A DNA stretch of 64,000 bases from Dryomyza anilis (taxonomy: Eukaryota; Arthropoda; Insecta; Diptera; Dryomyzidae), in assembly GCA_951804985.1 (NCBI GenBank), contig OX638132.1, forward strand, positions 87,486,696 to 87,550,695, read 5' to 3'. Below are positions 12,430 through 24,774 of this stretch, piece by piece (the stretch's first letter is position 1; each line of letters starts with the position of its first letter). The position numbers were made by a program, and so were the translations under genes. The notes under the pieces are model-generated. The model saw only the letters and a list, made by a program, of their open reading frames with translations. It was not told where the DNA came from and searched no databases.

Positions 12430-13020
12430 TTGATTGTTATTCCAGTGTTTTTTTTTGTTTTTTGCAATTTTGCCAACATTTGCGAAACGTTCTGTTAATT
12501 ATTACCAAACAAAATACCTGCAAATAGTATTGCTGAATGAGTGCGAACTGGCTTCATTACTAAAGCTATCCATGGCAGTAACATGTAGATGCTACATGGT
12601 TAAACTCACGTACTCAATACGTTGTAATGAAGCTGACCCAAGTTTCTTTTGTACCGCCCGCATAACTTAAACAGTTAAGTGATTCGCAAATGTGCACTGC
12701 ATAAAGATGCCGTATAAAGAACTCTGTTCATTTTATAGTCTATTTTAATTGCGTCTGTTTCAATTGAGGTTATCCATTGATAATCCAATTTCTGTCATCA
12801 ATATACGACGAGCTATTTTGTTGACTTGTAGTCATTTGGTTGCGACCTTTAGTCAGTGCAAGCAAAAGTGATTTTCTGCAGCGAGAGTCAAGCTTCATTT
12901 AACAATGCACTAACTGGTGCTTTCAATAAATACATTAAGGGTTAGGGTTTTCGAGATTATTGAGGTATATCAAAGAACTGCTCTACGCATTGTGTGCACC
13001 GGCAGTGGGCTGTGAATAAT
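12430..13020. other. Single-copy-looking intronic block
   Basis: Mixed composition without repeats shared elsewhere in the window. The 78-codon ORF at 12434 has no recognisable domain. No function can be given. Confidence 0.35.
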
Positions 13021-13417
13021 CCATTTATGACAATAATCTACACTGGAAAATGTATATCATATTGGTGAATTTGTTATTGAAATTCCAACAAAAAATATTT
13101 GCATACAAAGTAGAATAAACTTCTAAAACTCATAAACTATTTGGAACGAATGCTAAATAGAACAATTTTGTTTGGTATTATAGAAATATATATTTCATAA
13201 TTTTAAGCCACACAATTTCAATAAAACTAATTGTCAAAAACGTAACACTTAATGATAAAATTAAGTAATATTCTTCTTGTGCAAAGAAGTAAATTTTTGT
13301 AAATTGAAGATTATTCAAATAAGAAATGTTATTTTAAAAATAGTGCCGAACAAAATGCTCTATTCCCCAACGTATAACAAAGCATTGACATTGCTTCATT
13401 GTGTATATAGTTCGTAG

Positions 13418-14201
13418 TAGACATCTGCACAAATGTATTACTAGTATTAGTATTGAGTGCATTTTGCAATGACAGTCGACAGTATTATAGTGAAGTCTCT
13501 CGTCCGACTTCACTTCACTGCAGTATTTGTTTCATTGGTGTCAAGTAGTCTCAAAACATTTTTTGTTTAAGACATTCAATGTTTTGAAAAACCAAAACCA
13601 AATGACACTACTGTCGCTGTCGCTGAACATGTGACAAATACAGTGAGTGCAGCGAGCAAGCGCAACGTGTGAGAAGACGAACATTCACAACAACAACAAA
13701 TCTGCCATTTGGCGTTCGACGGCAGTAATATTGTTGTCGGTATTTTTGTGTTAATAAAAAATACAACAAACATTATTTTTTCAAAAAAAAAAAGAAATGG
13801 TTTTAAAAAAGTGTACGACAAAAACAACGCATTCGTCAAAAAGCAATTTTTTTGTAATGAAATATGAAAAAATGTTGTTCGATACATTTTTTTTCTTTCT
13901 TTTCAATTTTTTTATATATTTCAATATTAATGAAATTCCTTAGAGTAAGAATGATAAAAAAAATAGAAAATGCACTGAGTACTCAGTATCATAAGCAGTT
14001 CATTTCAGTATTTCAATTTTTGTTGCACATCATTATAGACCTCTTCACTACAACTACGTCTTGTTTTGTTTTGACACTACTTGTGCTTTGTTGTTGTGAG
14101 CAACACATTCATTTGATTTTTAAGCATATAGTTGGCGACTCTGTTTTGAAATTAAATGAATGTCTTAAAGTATGTTTCAAATGCATTTGTGCAGCTGTCT
14201 A
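13418..14201 (+). mobile_element. hAT-like non-autonomous DNA transposon, complete copy
   Basis: A 784-bp element with terminal inverted repeats TAGACATCTGCACAAATG and CATTTGTGCAGCTGTCTA and a perfect 8-bp target-site duplication GTTCGTAG (13410-13417 and 14202-14209). An 8-bp duplication is the hallmark of the hAT superfamily. There is no transposase ORF; short ORFs on both strands show no domain. Confidence 0.82.
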
Positions 14202-14790
14202 GTTCGTAGTAACAGTTTCATTGACTGTGCTTCACATATACAGTTCGTAGTAATATTGTCATAAAAATAAGTTTTTTAATTATGCTATACTTTAATGTAC
14301 AATTTGACGATATAAAAAAAAATTCAACTGTGTCTCTGACTAGAGCATAGAAAAAGTAATGCATTGATAAAATTTTTAAAAATGTATTTTATTTTTGAAG
14401 TGCACGTTCAAAATGTTGCTAATAATATTTTTTTATTATTAGCCCTTTTATATTCACCCTATATGTAAACAGAACACAGCCTGCGCTAATTTATGAAAAC
14501 TTTCAAATATGGCTGTTGACTTTCTTCCGTTTTAATTATTAAACCATTTTATATTTGGTACTGCGCCATACAGTTTCATTAAAAACACTTATCGACAGAC
14601 ATTGTCATGTCTCACTCCACACATAGATATTTTTAGTATACATAGAGCTATCTTACATCCGCAGGAATTTTTGAACGCATTTTCTGAAATCTTCTAATTA
14701 AATACTCATGTTTTACAATATGGCGCCGTAACCGGAAATTCCTTTAATTTCTCATTTATGCAACATGTCTGCATGTAACTAACGAAGTGT

Positions 14791-14791
14791 G

Positions 14792-14824
<33 letters not shown>
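14791..14824 (+). repeat. (GTCT)n microsatellite
   Basis: Eight or so GTCT units after a GTGTGTG start. It may mark a mini-me-type relic, but the defining core is not seen here. Confidence 0.85.
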
Positions 14825-15873
14825 GTGATGTGGAAATTAAAACCTTTCGTTTTAACGTACGTCGTTGTTACTTCAAGATTTTTTGGAATATTAAATTCTG
14901 CACATGTGAGGTGCTCACATCCGGCAGAAATCAAGCATAGTCTGGGCATTGAAATAACAGCTGTTGGTTCACAAATACTACTGTGTATGGTATAAAGTTA
15001 AAATTGTAAATTTTAAGTGAATATTGAATCGAATCCTTTTTTGTTGATGTCATGTTGTGCTGATGACGTGCCAGCTTCCCTTCTAATGCTGTATTTGAAA
15101 ATTATTATAAAATATATTAATATATTTTTTTAAAACATTTCCTTTATTATATTAAATATGTTGATTTATCGTCTTAACTTCAAATAAAATATTTGTATTT
15201 TAAATATATGTGTAGTTGATTTACGTACTACATACATTTACTGCATTCCTTTACAAAGTTTTACTACATTTGCATAAAAATTTTTGCATTATGTATATAT
15301 TTAAACGGTCAGAAAAAATTAGATAAATTACTACATCTGTATTTATTTTTACTACATTTTGTATTTATTTCAATTCTTTATTTAAGTTATTTATTAAAGT
15401 TAAAATCTCTACAAATACGAGCAATGTATTAGTAATGACTAAATTTAACACATACTTAAATTTAAAATGTAGTAAAATGTATCTGTATTTATTTAATGTT
15501 GTTATAAATACTTCTAAAAGTATATAACAATATAACTTCAAATAATTAAAAATGCTTTAAACCAATACATTGTAGTTTCTGTAATATGTAAAAACGAGTT
15601 TCTAACACATTTTGTAGTAAAATCAAGTAAAATGTAACTGTAAACTAGAAATATGTAGTAGAACGTCCTTTTTGAAAAAAAATGCTTTTCAGTATTAAAT
15701 TTTACAACAGTAATTTTCACGAAGTAATTTTTTTGAAGGAATGATAGGCTATATATGGGCGGTATTGGACAAAGGGGCGTGGGACCTGCGATACATCTTA
15801 AACTTTCAAAACGATATTACTTGGCACTTACGGCAGCTACAAACAAGAAACAAAAAACTCAAATATAAAAATA

Positions 15874-16500
15874 CACCACACTAAAATTCACCACACTAAA
15901 ACTCACCACACTAAAACTCACCACACTAAAACTCACCACACTAAACTCACCACACTAAAATTCACCACACTAAAACTCACCACACTAAAATTCACCACAC
16001 TAAGATTCACCACACTAAGATTCACCACACTAAAATTCACCACACTAACTCACCACACTAAACTCACCACACTAAAATTCACCACACCAAAACTCACCAC
16101 ACTAACTCACCACACTAAAATTCACCACACTAATATTCACCACACTAAGATTCACCACACTAAAATTCACCACACTAACTCACCACTCTAAACTCACCAC
16201 ACTAAAATTCACCACACTAAAACTCACTACACTAAAATTCACCATACCAAAATTCACCACGCTGAAATTCTACTAAAATTTCTACTGTGAAAAACTAAAC
16301 TCACCACACTAAAATTCACCACACTAAAACTCACCACACTAAAATTCACCACACTAAGATTCACCACACTAAAATTCACCACATTAAAACTCAAAACAAA
16401 AAACATTCACCACACTAAAACTCACCACAATAAAACTCACTAAACTAAAATTCACCATACCAAAATTCACCACGCCGAAATTCTACTAAAATTTCTACTG
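15874..16500 (+). repeat. 15-bp minisatellite (CACCACACTAAAAYT)n
   Basis: About 40 units of a 15-bp repeat with variants TAAAATT, TAAAACT, TAAGATT and shorter TAACT. A linker (GAAATTCTACTAAAATTTCT ACTGTGAAAAACT) occurs twice, near 16265 and 16480, indicating a block duplication. No ORF of note. Confidence 0.85.
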
Positions 16501-16585
16501 TGAAAAACTCAAGGGGACAGAATTCTACGGGAAAGAATCCTACCGGGAAGACTTCTACCGGAAAGAATTCTACGGGGAAGCACAT
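16501..16585 (+). repeat. Short ~17-bp repeat (GAATTCTACSGGRAA)n
   Basis: Five imperfect units such as AGAATTCTACGGGAA and AGACTTCTACCGGAA directly follow the 15-bp minisatellite. Confidence 0.7.
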
Positions 16586-16783
16586 TCTGAGAAAGAATTG
16601 AAAAGTTGTTTTGGCGTAGATTTATTTTTGTTTTGGTTACCCCATTTATAAATCCAATAAAAAAAAAAACAACGAAGCACGGGTCCCTGATATAAATAAT
16701 AAAAATGTTTTTATATTAAAAAGATTGCTCCATATCCTTGCATTCACAAAATCTTTGGGCGAGTCGTGCACGGATCTAGCTAG

Positions 16784-17955
16784 TATCGAATATATTGGAC
16801 GTGAAACAATTAAATTTAGTTTAGTTATTTTATAAAATTAAACTGATTTGTTTAAAATCAACCGTTTGTCTTTGAAAACTCAACATACATTTTGAGTTAT
16901 TGCACTGTCTTTGCGTAATAGTGCATCGAGCATTGTTTCGACAAACTTCATACATACTACACCCGACTAAATTAGACTAAACTGTTGTCTGCTTGTCGTC
17001 GCATTTGATCCAAGTGCACTGTCTACACTCATACTAACTCTTGTGTAAAATTACATTAACTTATCATCATCATCATCGTCGTTATGAGTTAGGGTATTCA
17101 AATGCATATTCTGGGCGAAGCGCCGCATCTGAAATTATGCTAATTGTTACATTATTTTATTTCTACATTAAATACAATAGTATTATGTACAAAACGTTAC
17201 AGCACCAATGCCGCAGGCAACAAATACGAAAAATCCACTTATAAATTTTGTCTACAATGCATATTTTTGTCAGCGGGTAGAACAGAAAGTTTAAATGCAA
17301 ACTGTTGTCTGACAGACGCAGACGGACAGACAGACATGTCGTACACAGTGATGTGCTAGCATTTAACTGCACATGTCTGTCCTTTTCTAACTGTCTGTCT
17401 GGTTGGTACTTGACTTCTTGCTCCTTTAGTTATCCTTTGATTTGGTTTCTTTTTTTTTTTTTTTTGTATATTTTTTATCTATAGAAAATACAAAAATTGT
17501 GCAAATGTCATTTGCAAAGTTGTTTCATAGTTTTGCATGATTTCTAAGTTTAAAGTTACTCAAGTGAGGGTTGCAAGTTTTGAAATTGTTTTTTTTTTTT
17601 TGCTTTTTAGATACATAATTTGTTTTATATTTGATATTCGTCTGTTGTATAACTCGAGCATTGTTTTGCAAATTTCATTGAAATCGAAAAGGTAAAATAT
17701 CAAAATTTCCTTTTTTTGGTCGATGTATGGAATGTCCCATATAGGTTTTGTTAAACAAGAAAATAACTCCTTACTTGTAAATTGATTTCTTAATATTAAG
17801 AAGATATATTCTGATGTTTAAGAAGTTTTTTTTATTAATAAAACGAAAATACCTAATTTTAATTATTATAAATGTTTATTTCCTCTGCATCCCAAGTAAA
17901 ATTATTTTATTATATCTTCCCATCTTCATGGCCTAACCAAGATGTTTTTGTAACT
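16784..17955. other. Single-copy-looking intronic block
   Basis: Moderate GC with CATCATCATCATCG and GACGGACAGACAGAC runs and two T-homopolymers (17450-17465, 17589-17600). No gene features. Confidence 0.35.
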
Positions 17956-18029
17956 GGTTGGTCGTATCGATCATTTACCGATCATTGTTGTACATTATAA
18001 TTAATATAGGAATATTACCAATATTTCTA

Positions 18030-19080
18030 ACACGGACCGCAAAGAACCAGAATCGGAATCGGAACCGTTATTCAAAAAGGGTGTGTAACCGTAATTGGAA
18101 CCGGAACCGCGGTTTAAAAATACTTGGAATCAGAACCGAAACCGGAACCGATATTCCAGTCTCTGTGAGAGACCGCAAAAAACCGGAATCGGAACCGGTA
18201 CCAGAACCGTTTCGATTTTTGGAACTAGAACCGGATTCGAAAAAGTTTTTAAAAAATGTGTTGAACCGGAACTAGAACTGATATTCCAGTCTCTGTCAGG
18301 GTCCGCAATGAACTGAAATCGGAACCGGAACCACTATTTTAAAATTCTTGGAACCAGAACCGATATTCCAGTCTCGGTCAGATACCGCAAAAACTGGATA
18401 CACAACCGTTTCAATTTTTGACACTGGAACAGGATTCGGAACCGTTATAAAAAAAATGTGTGAAACCGAAACCGATATTCCAGTCTTTGTCAGGGTCCAC
18501 AAAGAACTGTAATCGGAACCGTTTCGATTTTGGAACCGCAATCGGAATCGTTATTAAAAAAAATTGTGTGGAATCAATATTATATTTGGTTGGGAGCGGA
18601 ATTGGAACCGGCATCGGAACCGCTATTTTAAAAATCTTGGAACCAGAACCTATATTCCAGTCTCTGTCAGATACCGCAAAGAACCGGAACCGATACCAAA
18701 ACCGTTTCGATTTTTGGCACTGGAACCGGATTCGGAACCGTTATCAAAAAAAAAAGTGTGAAACCGAGAACAAGAACCGAAACCGATATTCCATTCTCTG
18801 TCAGGGTCCGTAAATAACTGGAATCGGAACCGTTTCGATTTTTGGAACCGGATTCGGAAGCGTTATTAAAAAAAGTGTGAAACCGGAACAAGAACCGAAA
18901 CCGATATTCCAGTCTCTGTCAGGGTCCATAATGAACTGGAATTGGAACCAGAACCGGAATCGGAACCATAAATTAAAATAAAATGTGTGGAACCGGAATC
19001 GGAACACTTATAATTTGTTTTGGTCGGAATCGGAACTAAAACCGCTATTTTAAAAATCTTGAAACCAGAACCGATATTTT
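18030..19080 (+). repeat. GGAACC-rich tandem repeat, unit about 180-210 bp
   Basis: Composed of hexamer-like GGAACCGGAATC runs inside a longer unit that repeats the order GATATTCCAGTCTCTGTCAG, then GTCCGCAAAGAACCG, then GTTTCGATTTTTGGAACC, then GTTATTAAAAAAAGTGTG. At least five units are visible. All frames read as Asn/Arg/Glu/Pro repeats, and the 60-117-codon ORFs here are artefacts. Confidence 0.82.
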
Positions 19081-19239
19081 ATAGGGTTTTAGTCCCCGAT
19101 TATTACATAATGAATTTTTTTAAAATAGCATTTACATTGCAAAATTAGATTTGATATTTCATAAACCCCCATTATTTTCAAAAGTTTCTCCAACACAATT
19201 CATTCAATGTTCTAATAAAATTAGTTCTAGTACTTCCGC

Positions 19240-20100
19240 CATTTATTACTTCCCCACATTTTGATACGTAAAACGTTTTGCAGTTGACTAGCCAAACATT
19301 TTGCTGCAGGACCAATAAATAAAGTTGTAACTCCTTCCCGGCGTTGTTCTTCTTTCATATGTAACTTTTTATGGCACAATACTTTTCTTTTTGTTTTTTC
19401 TACATATATCCACATTTCTTTGTTCTAATAACTCTTGCCAAAGTACAAACATTTTTATTTTACTGATTGATGATTTCTGCGACGGATGCTGTTTCTGTTG
19501 CTTTTGTATGTTGAGCATTACACCGACTCAAAACCCAAATAAAGCCAGTGCAAAATTCTTTGTTGCAATGCGTTCGTTCGGCGTTGTACAAATAAATACA
19601 ACGTAACCACAACAAAAATGGCATCAAAATCAACCCTGGGGGCCACATAAAACACTAACACAATTTTACGTGTGTATTGCCCTATTGCATAGGGTATGCA
19701 AGGGTATGGTACAGTAGAGTGGGGGGACATTACGCAACTTCACCAGAGGGTAACATTTGGTGTTGAACAACCATGCTGCCTGCCATGTCAGCGGCAAGTG
19801 TGTTATTTCGCGCGTTTATTCCTGGACCATGCTGTTCGGATCTTTGGCAACTTTAGTTGCTAGATTCTGTGCTTTCTTAGATTTAATTTGCCCCCATTAT
19901 CACCATGGGAATTGGTACGACGATTTTTCGTAATTCGTCTTTGTGGTTTTACGAGCCTACTGTTTTGCTGAACTTTCTTTTGTTGTTTTTGTGTGTGTTT
20001 TTGTTTTGGCCAAAAGTATACATTTTATGTATTGCCAAAGGCCCACCAAAAATCAGCAATAACAAGAAATGCTTTCGTATATTTGAAGACTGTTTTAAAT
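19240..20100. other. Single-copy-looking intronic block
   Basis: Moderate GC; includes GGGTATGCAAGGGTATGG (19692) and AGTAGAGTGGGGGGAC (19713). Overlapping short ORFs on both strands are not convincing. Confidence 0.35.
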
Positions 20101-20420
20101 AAATAGAAATAGTCTTTTTTATAGGAATTTTCGAAAGATGTTACTGTCGAAATAGTTTTTCAATAAACTTAGTATATAAAATATATATATTTTTTCTTAG
20201 TATAAAAATAAGTTATGTTATTAATATTCAAAGATTTTGTAATAATAACGTATTTTACATTTATAGTTGTGGTTTCTCAGTATATATATACTTTGGATAT
20301 AGATGATTTTGATATTATACATCGCATAAATTGGCTTCAAAAACTTAATTTCGGAAATATGTAGACTTGACCCTTTTTTGTACCAAAAAATTTCATTATT
20401 TTAAAGATAAAAACATATAT

Positions 20421-20960
20421 GGGCGACCCTAGGGTAAAATGGGACACGTTTTGATTTTCCACCAAAAAATGAATTTGAACCATTTTATAAAATGGTTCAT
20501 GATCTAACTTTTTTGCATTAAAAGATTACCATTTATATGCCTTTTAATTGATTTTTGAGCTTTTATTCAAAACAGCTCAATTTCGGACTTGTTTAAAAAA
20601 GTTAGGGTAAAGTGGGAAACTTCAAAATTTTTAACAAAATGCTATTTTAGTCTTTCTTTTTCATCTTGTGTTTATTCATAACAAATTAAAATATATTAAA
20701 GATAAAAAATATTAAATTAAATTTGCCACTTTACTCAGAAAGTGTTTCCCACTTTCCCCCAATATCGCAATTTGATCATAACCATTTAAGCAAAGTTAAA
20801 TGATTGCAAAACCCATTTCTATTTCAGAAGATATATAATATACGCTCATTTTAAACATAACTTCGTAATTAAAAACGACAAATTTATGATAGCAAACTAC
20901 ATCGCTTTTTTCGCTTGGTCTCGCAATGCAATAAAAAGGGATATATTTGATTATAAACCA
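20421..20960 (+). repeat. GGGTAAARTGGGA dispersed repeat, copy 1
   Basis: GGGCGACCCTAGGGTAAAAT then GGGACACGTTTTGATTTTC, later GGGTAAAGTGGGAAAC and TTTCCCACTTTCCCCC in opposite sense. Shared with copies at 32.2-33.4 and 56.5-57.1 kb. Probably a MITE-like family. Confidence 0.68.
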
Positions 20961-22027
20961 TTAATGAAAAAGTGAATGCCTTATTATGAAGCACTTGACA
21001 ATTGTTTTTATTTTTCTAAGTAGAAAAACATTCAAAAAGATTAAAAATGCTACTAAGAGAGTATTATATGATTGTAAATAATAAATTACTGTATTGTGAT
21101 CAGTCAATGATTGTTAATATCATAGTATGATTGGTATTTACCATATTTTGTTCGTGGCAATCTTTATTGTAACCATAACAATGTTCTGTTCCATATTTGT
21201 TCCATATTTGGGGTTTTCACTTTATTATGAAAACTAAATGAATGTTTTGATTGATATTTGCCATATTTTAATTTGTCGTAACCATAACATGTTTCTAATC
21301 AACCATAATTTCGTTTTTCGGAGAAACAATCATTTTATAATAACAGTAATATATCTACTATAATATTTAAACAATATTATAGTAGAAAAACCTTATTATT
21401 TTTTAAATAAAATTCAAATAAAATTGATTGCGACAACCATCTATGAGTGCAGGAGCATAGTATAGTTGTCGAGATGATGTTCAACCATATTTTTATTTAC
21501 GGCATGAATATTCTCAAATTCAAATTTATTGAGCTACTCTTTATACTCCAACTAATAAATCAGTAGTTTCATTATGTTGCATTAAAAATTTAAATTCTTA
21601 ATTTGAATTCACTGTAACTTTACCGATATTATACATTTTTTGATATTATCGCAATTATTAAAACAAACACTAGAGCATATCATAACATACTTAAAGTGCC
21701 TTCCAATTCATACTTTGCTCAATGCCAAAACATACTAATTCATCATTATCACAAGAAGGTGGCATCTCACATTCGGCACGCCATTATTCCACATACCGCC
21801 CTATGAAACCGCAGTCGCATGTCTTCCATATCATTCCTCAATGACATCACTAACATATCCTGTATCTGCACCTTCACCTACATCTCCAACTTCATCACTT
21901 CATCACTGTCAGTGTTTACTCACGCCTCAATCACTTCACCCATCCAAAACCCCCCCCAAAAAAAAAATAACCCAACAAATAAGAACAAAAAAAATGTATT
22001 TGACGTGGTGCATCTTCTTTTTTGCAG

Positions 22028-22318
22028 GATGGTCAACGCGGTCATTTAGAGGGTCTGGCATCCGTCTATTGTGAATTGTTAAATGCGCCCTTCGGGGATG
22101 TTTTGTGTGCTTTAGAAATTGCTAGACAAGCGGCGTGGGCGGAACGTAGCCCACTAAATCCCGCCGGTGGCAGTGGGAGTAGCGGCAGTGGCAGTGGCGT
22201 CAGTGGCCTTGGTTTCAGTGGCACACAACGGCACCACGGTCATCGAGGCCATTCCAGCCAAGGCGGCGGTTTGCCGAATAGTCATAGTCAGCCAATATAT
22301 GTGCCAGGAAAATATTCG
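22028..22318 (+). CDS. Coding exon 1 of the window (internal exon), unassigned multi-exon gene
   Basis: This exon has 97 codons and is in phase 0 at both ends. The acceptor follows a T-rich tract ending ttttttgcag, and the donor is TCG|gtatgt. The product opens DGQRGHLEGLASVYCELL, then a short helical-looking segment (NAPFGDVLCALEIARQAAW), then a Gly/Ser-rich linker, a His-rich stretch (residues about 68-80) and ends QPIYVPGKYS. GC content and codon use differ sharply from the AT-rich flanks. There is no ATG at the start and a good acceptor precedes it, so upstream exon(s) should exist beyond the window or went unseen. No known domain was recognised. The Gly/Ser linker suggests a flexible region in a scaffold-type protein (inference). 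Confidence 0.8.
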
Positions 22319-23389
22319 GTATGTATTTAAGCCACTTTTTTGTTTGGTTGCGCTACATCAACACGCACTTAACCAATCCAGCACACATCCGATACCGATA
22401 CCGATACTTAACACATATGTAGTAATAACCATAATCAAAACTATAATAACCACTAAATTATAAACCACACAATAATAATAATATATGCAATAGCAACTGA
22501 TTATATATATGTTTTAAATGTAGTTTATGGTGTATGGCCGGCATGTGGCATTTAGTGCTAACATAAATAATTTGTAGTTTAGCTCATATTCCTTAAATAC
22601 CATATAATTTAAATAAAGTCTCAACTACGTAGAAACTATCACTCACACACGGATAGAAATTATTTGTTTGATTATGCTTGAATTATAAATATTATGAATA
22701 ATATATAATTAGCTTATAATTGAATTGTATAAATAAGTTGTTCAATTTGTCATATTATCATACAATATTTAAATATGAATTTCTTTTTATTGCGAATTTA
22801 TATAAATTTACTATGTTAAAGTTTCGGTGTTTAATACACATTTTTCATCAGATATTACTATATCTATGTTTGTCCTTACTTCTATTTAAAAAAAGATACT
22901 ATGAATTATATGTATTTGGTAATTAGTGACTGTTACTGGGTGACTACGAATTCCAAAAAATTATAGAATTAGTGTACAACACTGCCTACTTCTAAGCGCA
23001 TTCAATAATAATTACTATAATCACAAATTTATTTTTTTTTTAATTAAATTTTATATTTGTTTGGCATAATGAAATCACAATTAAATAAAAATGCTGCCTA
23101 CTTTTAGCGGCAGTAAGCCACATGCGCTTAAATGCTTTTTTCATATAATTCATAACATCTTTTTGGTGAATGAATTCATTAAGTAAAACCAGTGGTCGTT
23201 TTTTATTCAATTGAAATAATTTAGATAATTTTATCTCTAGTATAGCATAGACAGCAACACAGGAAAAGCAGATGAAAATAAAACTAAATAAATAAATAAA
23301 TACTAAAAAAAAATTTAAGTTATAGATATAATAAAAAAAAAAAAAAAAATGGAAAAAAATAGAAACAATTATTAGCATAAAATTTACTT

Positions 23390-24130
23390 TTTTTTTATTA
23401 AAATTAAACGTAAACAACAATCTGTTTACATATAAATACAATGATTTACACAACCAAACATATATATGTTCGCAATAACATCTAATATAATTAATTTTCA
23501 ACATAGTAAATATGTTTGAACGAAAACAAAAATATGTTTGTCTGCCATTATAATAATGTTTTGCAATGCTAAAATAATGTTGTTAAAATTAAACGTAAAC
23601 AACAATCTGCTTACATATATGTACAATGATTTACACATCCAAACATATATATGTTCGCCATAACATCTAATATAATTCATTTTCAACATAGTAAATATGT
23701 TTGAACGAAAACAAAAATATGTTTGTCTGCCATTATAATATTGTTTTGCAATGCTAAAATAATTTTGTTAAAACTAAACGTAAACAACAATCTGTTTACA
23801 TATAAATACATTGATTTACACATCCAAACATATAGATGTTCGCAATAACATCTAATATCATTCATTTTTAACATAGTTAATATGTTTGAACGAAAACAAA
23901 AATATGTTTGTCTGCCATTATAATAATTTTATGCAATGCTAAAATAATTTTGTTCAAATTAAACGTAAACAATAATCTGCTTACAAATATATGCAATGAT
24001 TTACACATCCAAACATATATATGTTCGCAATAAAATCTAATATCATTCATTTTTAACATAGTTAATATGTTTGAACGAAAACAAAAATATGTTTGTCTGC
24101 CATTATAATAATGTTTTGCTCCTAAAATTA
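23390..24130 (-). repeat. 186-bp satellite, four units
   Basis: AATATGTTTGAACGAAAACA recurs at about 23508, 23694, 23880 and 24066, giving a period of 186 bp. Units share AAACGTAAACAACAATCTGC and CCAAACATATATATGTTCGC. Because 186 is a multiple of three, each unit carries a 60-63-codon minus-strand ORF with near-identical sequence; this is a repeat effect, not evidence of a gene. Confidence 0.85.
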
Positions 24131-24774
24131 TTTTATACCGGAGTCATGCCATAAAAAATCAAACAAGTGATTGGCAGAACCCACTCAGAATTTAATACAA
24201 ATTGGAAGCATTGTAAAAAAAAACACATACAAAAAAATTGTATTGGATTCGTAGATACTATTCACTAATTTTACTATTAATTTTATGGTATTTGACTGCA
24301 CGGAGTTATTTCCGATTGATGATTTATAAAACATATTTTTTTCGAAATTTTCTTATTTATGAGTTATATTCATGAATTATGTATAATACTAAAAGAAATG
24401 CAAATTTCATACATGAAAAACTGAAAACTGTATTTATTATATAAATTTATTATCATAATTTATTAGCATACTTATTATCTGCATGCTACGGCTATTTAGC
24501 GCAATGTATGATATTTTAATCGTAATTTATGAATAATAAATCATAAAATGTATTCCAGAAATTATTCCTTATTCATGACTTTTGAATATATTATACAAAA
24601 GACATGCATAATATACAATGAATTATAATAATTGATATTTACTTTAATCATATATTATAAATAGAAACCAAATCATTATTTATTCTTGCTTGGATTTCAT
24701 GTTTAATTTTTGCAAAACTTATGCGTATAATACATGATTTATGAAAACATTTCTCTCCGTCTGAAAAAAATAGT

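Larger units (their letters stand above)
15735..16783 (+). mobile_element. Helitron-type remnant carrying a 15-bp minisatellite
   Basis: It starts with sequence like the interior of the 43.2-kb Helitron (ATGGGCGGTATTGGACAAAG and GGCGTGGGACC) and ends GTCGTGCACGGATCTAGCTAG followed by T, a Helitron-like 3' end. Between lie the CACCACACTAAA array and a second GAATTCTACGGGAAA-type repeat. The 5' boundary is not certain. Confidence 0.6.
1..22027 (+). other. Upstream intron or 5' region of the gene, repeat-filled
   Basis: No coding exon can be supported before the acceptor at 22027. The interval is occupied by the repeat families listed separately and by AT-rich DNA with no recognisable content (about 850-1300, 1790-2270, 2760-3060, 9870-10180, 11350-12430, 20960-21700). 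It should be an intron because exon 1 of the window starts at an acceptor, but a promoter within it is not excluded. Confidence 0.6.

Noticed and set aside
13576..14202. Opposed ORFs of 103 and 112 codons as a gene pair
   Set aside because: Both are inside a non-autonomous hAT-like element and are not preserved in its other copies.
17958..19007. Several overlapping Asn/Arg/Pro/Glu-rich ORFs on both strands
   Set aside because: All frames are open because the DNA is a GGAACC-type tandem repeat; no splice signals or domain.
23040..23504. A 154-codon minus-strand ORF with hydrophobic segments
   Set aside because: Very AT-rich Phe/Tyr/Ile composition, partly in the 186-bp satellite, no domain.
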